Source of the DNA: Dirofilaria immitis
Taxonomy: Eukaryota; Nematoda; Chromadorea; Rhabditida; Onchocercidae
NCBI GenBank assembly: GCA_024305405.1
Contig: JAKNDB010000107.1
Span: 62,001 to 126,000 of the forward strand
Reading direction: 5' to 3'
Length of the DNA: 64,000 nucleotides
Position 1 is the first letter of the stretch. Each line of letters begins with the position of its first letter. A program made the translations under genes and the position numbers. The notes under the pieces were generated by a model. It saw only the letters and a list, made by a program, of their open reading frames with translations. It searched no databases and had not been told where the DNA came from. Positions 53,266 through 64,000 of this stretch are shown here, one piece after another.

Positions 53266-54727
53266 CCTTTAGGCTTATGAATAGGTTTAGTATGCAGGCA
53301 CAAAAATGCTGAGATAAGAAAATTGATGAACTGATCAGTTTAATTTAATACGAAGGAGATGACCTGATTGCAAGCTGAAAAACGAATCAATTTAAAATGA
53401 CACAAAATTATTCTCGCAGTGAAATGATAATCGATAACAAACATTTCATAGTATTGACAAACAAAATCCTTTCATTAAACAATTAAACACTTTAAGATAC
53501 GAACTTTACCATCGCATTATATATCGAAATTGCTTGATGTAACTTTCACTATTCTGCTAGCTAGAAACACTAATAGAACTTTCTTATGAGTAGATAAGAA
53601 AGAATATGAATGCTAAAAGTTTAACTGAGAAATTCTCGAGAATGTAATATCCGTTCGCTATTCCTAAACTTTAATTGCTGCAGCTTTTGCGTCAGCTGGG
53701 AATCGCTTTACATTAATATCCGAGAGTGATTGGCTCTATATTCAACCACAAGTATCTAGTTCTGATATATTTACTTAAGTACAAATTTTATTTTCTCCAC
53801 TAAATATCAGATAATGAACGGATTTTGAGGAGAAAAGGTACGAAGGATCACAAAAAAAAGAATTAAATTTTAGAAAAAAATATATACATTGTAAACTAAA
53901 TGGAAAGAGCCATTTAAAAATTAAACGAGCTATCAAATCAATAAATATACAAAGCAGTATCTTTTCAAAGCAACTACTGAATCTGAATCTCTCTACTACA
54001 GAGGATTATACATGAGAGGAATAAATATCAATTGAATTAAAAGTTGGAATATAAATTAAAAAAATACCATAATTCTGAATTTATTATTCTAAATTAACAA
54101 ATATATATTAAATGGAAATTTGATATTGAAGTAATAATTGGATTTAATAATTTATTGATAGCAGTACATATACGAATGATAAAAATAATATCATTTCTGC
54201 AACTTTATATGAATTTTATAAATCGAATATATTTTGTTTATCTAATAAAGCATACATAGTAATAATTGCTATAATATTTTCTGAATCCAAAAATACAAAT
54301 TATCGTCTAATTTGAATCCTAATCTTCTATATAATATGTTATCTTTAAGCTTACACCAATAGATAGAATTCAATTGGAATTTTCTAATAAAATTTTAATC
54401 GTTTGCAGAATCAATAAATGATTAAAATTCAAAAGATATAAGTAAGCTATAAAAAGTTGATGGTTTTTTTTTTTAAACTGATTAATTCGAATGATAAGTT
54501 CCAGTTATATGATATCAATAATAAATTTTAAATTATAACCTGGCATTCTATGCTAATAGAATATTTAATAGATCAAATGGAATAAGTTATAAAATTCATA
54601 AATAGTTGAAGAGAAGAAAGGTTCGAATGCTTCTTGCTTACTTGTTTATGTATGCCATTTCATCAATAAGAAAATTGAGCTATAAATAAAGTACATTTTA
54701 AAATGAAAGCCAAGAAAAATAGAATAG

Positions 54728-54780
54728 GGGAGAGAGAGAGGGAGAGAGAGGGAGAGAGAAAGGAAGAGAGAGAGAAGAGA
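54728..54780 (+). repeat. GA-rich tract
   Basis: Purine-only GAGAGAGGGAGAG-type sequence, imperfect. Confidence 0.9.
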
Positions 54781-55467
54781 TAGAAGATATTATTATATCA
54801 ATATCAATACAATTGCAATATCGCTTATCTATAACTACTAACTGCTTTTCTTTCTTTTTCAAAATTTCATTCTTCCATATCTTAACAGAAGTTAATTTTA
54901 TGTTTTGATTTTTTGATTGATAGAAATGAAAATTAATATTAAAAATTCTCTTTATCATTTACGGTAAAATTTTAATTTTTATTATCAAAATATCTTCAAC
55001 AAGAAACTAATTGCAACATATATGTTTAATACTTCAAAATTAATATTCGTTTTATTCAATATAATGATGCTTTCTTGAACTTCTATCGTTATCAAAAATT
55101 ATCTAAATCTAAATATCATCGAAGAATACAAGCAACATTGAGATTTTTATGAAAATATTTAATCTTATCAGTTCTTGACAATATTTCTAATACAATTAAT
55201 TAAATGATAAATATATATAGTAATAGGAATTAACGATACGATTAAGATATAATTATCAAAAGCATTCAATATTGATCGATAAATTGATCAATCGATTTCC
55301 TCTTACAATTTAATAATGTCGATGGAAGATCCGAATAATCAAACTATGCTGCTATCGTTTATTCATACAAAGGTCATAGGTTAAACTTAAGTTAAGTCTA
55401 TCAAAATGAGAAATGGTATCTTGACGAAAGTGAATAGTGAATTTTAATATTTTGTATGCCAACAGAG

Positions 55468-55498
<31 letters not shown>

Positions 55499-55884
55499 CA
55501 CAAGTAGACAATTAGCTCAATGAAGTGAAGCGATTAATAATAATGGCGATAGCAGTATAGCAGTAGTAGTAATAGTAGTAGCTGTAGCAGCATAGCAGTA
55601 GGAGCAGTAGCAATAGCAATAACAATATAGCAGTAGTAACAGTGGTACTAGCAGCTGTTCCTCGAATTTTAATTTCAAGTCTTTCTTCACTTTCTCCTCT
55701 TTCTCTTGTTAACTCTTAGAGAAGTTGAGTTATGTCGAGACTTACTGGTTGATTCCTTCTTCGTTGTAAGCCTTTATGAATCATCCATTTATTTTATGTT
55801 GAAATGAACAGATGTAATAGATGCAGGTATTAACCTCTGGATTACTTTTGATAGATAGGATAAAGAAAAGAAGAGGTCATCCTA

Positions 55885-55993
<109 letters not shown>

Positions 55994-56119
55994 TCTTTCA
56001 TACATTTCTTTCATCCTTCCATCATCTATCTAACAATTGTTATATAAAATATTCACCGCTAAGTTTATAAGATATTAAGTATTTGAGTTAACATTTTCAT
56101 TACTAATATAAATTATTTA

Positions 56120-56616
56120 TTAAATTTATTACTTGATATAAATATTATTCAATTAATAATGTATTCTTATTATTCTATTAATATTATTATTATTATCATT
56201 ATTCAATTAATAATGTATTCTTATTATTCTATTATTATTATTATTCAATTAATAATATATTCTTATTATTAAATTAATATTATTATTATCATTATTATTA
56301 TTCAATTATTCAATTAATAATGTATTCTTATTATTCTATTAATATTATTATTATTATTCAATTATTCAATTAATAATGTATTCTTATTATTCAATTAATA
56401 TTATTATTATTATTATCATTATTCAATTAATAATGTATTCTCATTATTCTATTATTATTATTATTTAATTAATAATATATTCTTATTATTAAATTAATAT
56501 TATTATTATCATTATTATTATTCAATTATTCAATTAATAATGTATTCTTATTATTCAATTAATAATAATATTATTATCATTCAATTATTTAATTAATAAT
56601 ATATTCTTATTATTCA

Positions 56617-56652
<36 letters not shown>

Positions 56653-56660
56653 ATTATTCA
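56120..56660 (+). repeat. ATT-derived satellite with higher-order unit
   Basis: Repeats of a phrase built from TTCAATTAATAATGTATTC, TTATTATTC and runs of ATT recur about ten times with units of roughly 45 to 60 bp, giving a higher-order structure distinct from a simple microsatellite. Confidence 0.85.
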
Positions 56661-56839
56661 GTTAATAAATGTATTCTTTAATATTTGCTAACTATACGCA
56701 ATTAAATTTCAATTTTACGTAAAATGACGTATCGAATTACAATGTAAATTTCAGGAAACTTCGAAAAAACGGAAAAAAATTTTGAAAAATATTTCAAATA
56801 ATTGCTTAAAAAATAATAATAATAATAAACATAGGGAAA

Positions 56840-60634
<3,795 letters not shown>

Positions 60635-60783
60635 TAACCGCTAGCCGCAATAGCGCATAAAAAAATCGTATAAACAATGAAAAAAAAGAAAGAAAAACTT
60701 TTTATTAATCGACAAATATTTGCATAATATTTTTAATTTACAAATATTTTCATTTTTAATTATTAAATAACAAATAATCTGAT

Positions 60784-60866
60784 ACGGGTATATAGCTACA
60801 GTAAACAAAACATGTATATAGCTACAGTAAGCAAAACATGTATATAGCTACAGTAAACAAAATAAA
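60784..60866. repeat. three tandem copies, about 29 bp
   Basis: TATATAGCTACAGTAAACAA-type units, with one AGTAAGC variant. Confidence 0.9.
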
Positions 60867-60974
60867 ATAAAATATCAATTCTAATTAAATTTGTTTATTT
60901 TTATTACTAAATTTCAAATTAACAACTAAATAATTGTTATAATTGAATAGATGTAAAAATTTCAAGAAAAATGG

Positions 60975-61100
60975 AGGAATATATTGTTTCTTGAGATGGG
61001 AGAATATATTGTTTCTTGAGATGGGAGAATATATTGTTTCTTGAGATGGGAGAATATATTGTTTCTCGAGATGGGAGAATACATTGTTTCTCGAGATGAG
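60975..61100. repeat. five tandem copies of a 25-bp unit
   Basis: GAATATATTGTTTCTTGAGA-type units, two copies with CTCGAG instead of CTTGAG. The array ends about 55 bp past the stop codon of the multi-pass gene, so it lies in its 3' UTR or flank. Confidence 0.95.
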
Positions 61101-61154
61101 AAATATAGAATCATAATAGTATACAGAATTGTATTATACATCATTTGATCAAAA

Positions 61155-64000
61155 TCATTTAACTCTAGGCTTCAAGCTTAGATTAATACAATTTCGCTTT
61201 TCATTTGCTTGTCCAATTTGTGCCGTGGAATGATATCGAAGTACAGCGGTCATTAGTATCCAAGACGAGACTAGCAAAATGCCAACCCAATGACCGCCAT
61301 TCCAATGCTCTGAGTAAGCATATTGTGACCATACTTGTGCAGCGAAAGTCAACGCACAAATCTGTAAACTTTTACAATCAGAAAAGAAAGTTGTAAACCG
61401 TTAAATTACTGTTATAACAATCTCTTTTGTAATAAGGTCAAAGGGCAATGAGTCAAAGGGCAATGTTAAAAGATTATTTCTTTTCAACGATCTCAGGTTC
61501 TGCTATTATTTTCAAATTATTTACGAATTATTAAGAGATTTTTGAAAAACTTTTTACCAAATTATTTTTTCAAAGAAGAAGAGATTTTACAAAATTGATA
61601 TTTGCTTATATTATTTTAAAGGAAATTATCACTTAACTTAACAGACGAGAACAAAAGCCAATAACTTTAAATAATTATTTATAAACATACTAAAATTCGA
61701 GCATCGAGAGCGACAAGACGATCTCCTAACTTTTTCCAATGTAACGCATGATTAGTGATAACATATGCTGTTAAGAAATCAGTACCCATAAATCGAGCGC
61801 AAAATTCATGCGATTCACTCAAAGATATACGAACCTAAGCATTTCACAAAAATTATATTAATTAACATTTAGAATAAATGATTTTTGTGATTAATAAAAG
61901 GATAATCTTTTACAAAATATTGAATATCTTATCAGATTGAAACTGATAAAATGTCAATCAAATATGAACTTAGTAAAGTTTATAAAGTAAAATATTTAGG
62001 GACAAGAAATTTATTAGATAATTTAAAGATGAAACTATTACCTGACGATGTAATAACCATCCGGGAAATGCAAGCCATGCAGCACCAATTATTATACATA
62101 TAAGACTATCTATCTGAAATAGAATATTTTCTATATCATTTGTAATCACCGTATCTCCGATCGTCCATCGATGAGCTGTTTGTAAACATAAATTTACTGC
62201 TAACCAACCATAGCACCAATATTTCGCGATTTTCAAATACTGCAAAATAAAGAATTTTAAAAATTGCTGATTTTTAAAATATTACAAATTTAAGAAAACT
62301 TTCATCATAAATTTAACATATTGAAGTGTGAAAAGGAAAGATATAATAAGATAACAAAAGAAAGAATTTTCAAATCCTTCTGAATCCTATCCCCAAATAA
62401 TCGATATTCGATCTTTTTCAACATTTATTTCATCATTTGATTATTAAATTTAATAAAAAGTTTTAATTAGAAGTTTGAAATTTAAATTACTTACATCAGG
62501 ATGAATTAAATTTGGTGTTTCTGCTGAGCAATGTACTAAAACTAAAAGCATTGATATTAATCCCTGAAAAATGTTTCATACATTTCAGATTACAAGCTAT
62601 AAAATAAATAGATTACAATATTTAAATTAATTAATTTCTTTCATAGAAAATCAATCATTTAAATTATTATACTTATCAGGATTGATAAATTTATCAGAAA
62701 ATCTATCTATACTATCTATAAAGTTTCATAAGAATGCTTAATTAGTTTTGTCAGAACACTTTTAACAGGTCAGAATATCTTAGTACTAAGTGGAGAAGTT
62801 ACTAAAAAAATATGATAAAGTATGACCAGAATTCGAATGAAGTAGCAAGCACAGAGTGTTTCTACTGAAGAATTTCTCAATCGGTATAATAGATAACCGG
62901 CTCCAATATGTTGACATCCGATGCATCTAAGCAGATGCCAATGGACGCCATCTGTTTCTTGCATCTATAACTCATTTAGTTAAGCGAGAATTGATAGGAT
63001 AATTTACATTTATATATATTTTTTTTCTGATAATAAAAATCTGAGCAAAAAATGGTAAATAGACAAATGGAATAATAAATGATTGCTAATAGAGGAGGGA
63101 AAAGATAAGATAAGATAAGAGAAATTAGCAGAATTTTTTCATTTTATAATAGTATAATAAAAATCTGCTGGAACAATGAGAAAGTCTTATATCAAGAAAA
63201 AAACTAATTAGCTTTGGTGAAAATTATTTACATGGAAATGAACTTTTATCATTGCAATGCTGAATGATTTTGATAGTGAATCGTAATCATTAGGATGACT
63301 AATCAATTTTAAAGAACTAAAAGCGATTTCATCGCATACTCAATTTCGTTTATTTCTCCATATTGTCAAATATAAATTTCGTAAATTTTGTGACCCAAAA
63401 TTTGAAATCTATTTATCATCATTGTTATCTCAGTGCCAGTAATGATGAATGATAAATTAATTGTGCAATTAAAACAAAGGTAATACTATATTAGTATATA
63501 TTTTTTTTTTTGTTGAAAACAAAACATTGCTTTCTTTTGCAATTCATTCAATGTTTCGAAGGATTCTGAAACTTCGTCTATTAATTTAATAAGCTAAAAT
63601 GAGAAAATACTGTAATTGTTATAGTTATACTTAAAATAGAAAAACATATATCGTCTATTAGTTATTTAGTCCAAAATTGGGAATTTTTTCAATTTTGGTG
63701 AAATTAAATTGCTGAATGCCAATATGATGATGATGATAATGATGATGATGATATTATTCTAATGATGATAATAATAATGATGATGATCATCATCATGATG
63801 ATAATAATGATAAATCATAGAGTATGACGTGATGATGATTTTATAAGGAATTCAAAAATTTAAAAATTAAAATTATAGCTAATTAAAAGAAGAAAGAAGA
63901 AAATAAACTTACAAAAACAAAATACGCGACAATTGAAGGTGTAAAAAATAATAGAGCACCAATTAGAAGACATACGATCGCATCGATAACTAACAAACTG
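61155..64000 (-). CDS. multi-pass membrane protein with internal duplication (partial)
   Basis: Seven exons are visible, all introns in phase 0: 63913-64000 (continuing off the window), 62803-62964, 62495-62563, 62042-62239, 61691-61834 and 61155-61361. The product has about eight hydrophobic segments. Two halves look alike. The first has DAIVCLLIGALLFFTPSIVA, then HWHLLRCIGCQHIGAGYLLY. The second has DSLICIIIGAAWLAFPGWLL, then SHEFCARFMGTDFLTAYVIT. Introns fall at the same places in both halves, which supports an old tandem duplication of a roughly four-TM unit. The C-terminus is short and basic (NLSLKPRVK). I cannot assign a known transporter or receptor family. The N-terminus lies outside the window. 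Only six exons carry exact limits here. Confidence 0.8.
63721..63820 (+). repeat. GAT-rich tract with palindromic centre
   Basis: Imperfect (GAT)n and (AAT)n sequence. Around 63776-63804 it contains GATGATGATCATCATCATGAT, a perfect inverted GAT/ATC junction, inside an intron of the multi-pass gene. Confidence 0.85.

Larger units (their letters stand above)
60635..61154. other. short spacer with two tandem repeats
   Basis: About 520 bp separate the kinase start from the upstream same-strand gene. The spacing is compatible with a nematode operon but is not proof. Confidence 0.5.

Noticed and set aside
54600..54650. tRNA-like GGTTCGAATGC word
   Set aside because: No acceptor stem or anticodon arm could be paired around it.
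60784..61100. Tandem arrays as a CRISPR-like array
   Set aside because: The units are directly adjacent without variable spacers, and the genome is eukaryotic.
61205..61396. Plus-strand ORF
   Set aside because: Antisense shadow of the last exon of the multi-pass membrane gene.

Overview
This window looks like a piece of an AT-rich nematode nuclear genome. The closest relatives I can judge by eye are spirurid or filarial worms, but the exact species cannot be read from the sequence. The evidence is as follows. There are many short AT-rich introns with nematode-type TTTTCAG-like acceptors. The protein families are worm-typical: a TWK-type K2P channel, a patched-related PTR protein, a TTBK-like CK1 kinase, a swip-10/MBLAC1 homologue and a sphingomyelin synthase of the worm type. 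There are also long (ATT)n and (AAT)n microsatellites, and nothing resembles bacterial gene organisation.

Layout, left to right. A possible orphan exon lies at 44-268 (+), followed by a microsatellite at 2604-2940. Next come sphingomyelin synthase (3877-5696, +), an RNF26-like membrane RING E3 (7835-8986, +) and a two-pore potassium channel (12945 to 16401, perhaps to 17169, +). On the minus strand are a patched-related transporter (26620-18515), a small single-pass membrane protein (28976-28315) and sterol O-acyltransferase (33447-30202). A short plus-strand block holds a 107-aa membrane protein (34472-35422), a possible multi-pass membrane gene (35728-36556) and a tail-anchored RS-containing protein (37594-40282). 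The rest is on the minus strand: a swip-10/MBLAC1-like metallo-beta-lactamase protein (45229-41334), a tiny secreted peptide (46056-45726), a Cys-rich type II membrane protein (about 50470-46791) with a 28S rRNA pseudogene in one intron, profilin (53265-51552), a TTBK-like kinase (60634-56840) and a multi-pass membrane protein with an internal duplication that runs off the right edge (64000-61155).

The genes do not form one pathway. Three of them (sphingomyelin synthase, SOAT and PTR) handle membrane lipids or sterols, which is probably coincidence. The multi-pass gene and the kinase lie about 520 bp apart in the same direction and could share an operon.

The most important technical observation is that reading frames in at least eight clearly conserved genes are broken by single-base losses, mostly inside short homopolymers. 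Adding one base at each restores both the protein match and the splice phase. This points to base-calling errors in the assembly rather than to pseudogenes, and it is why many real exons look truncated. Exon coordinates below come from reading splice sites and phases by eye.
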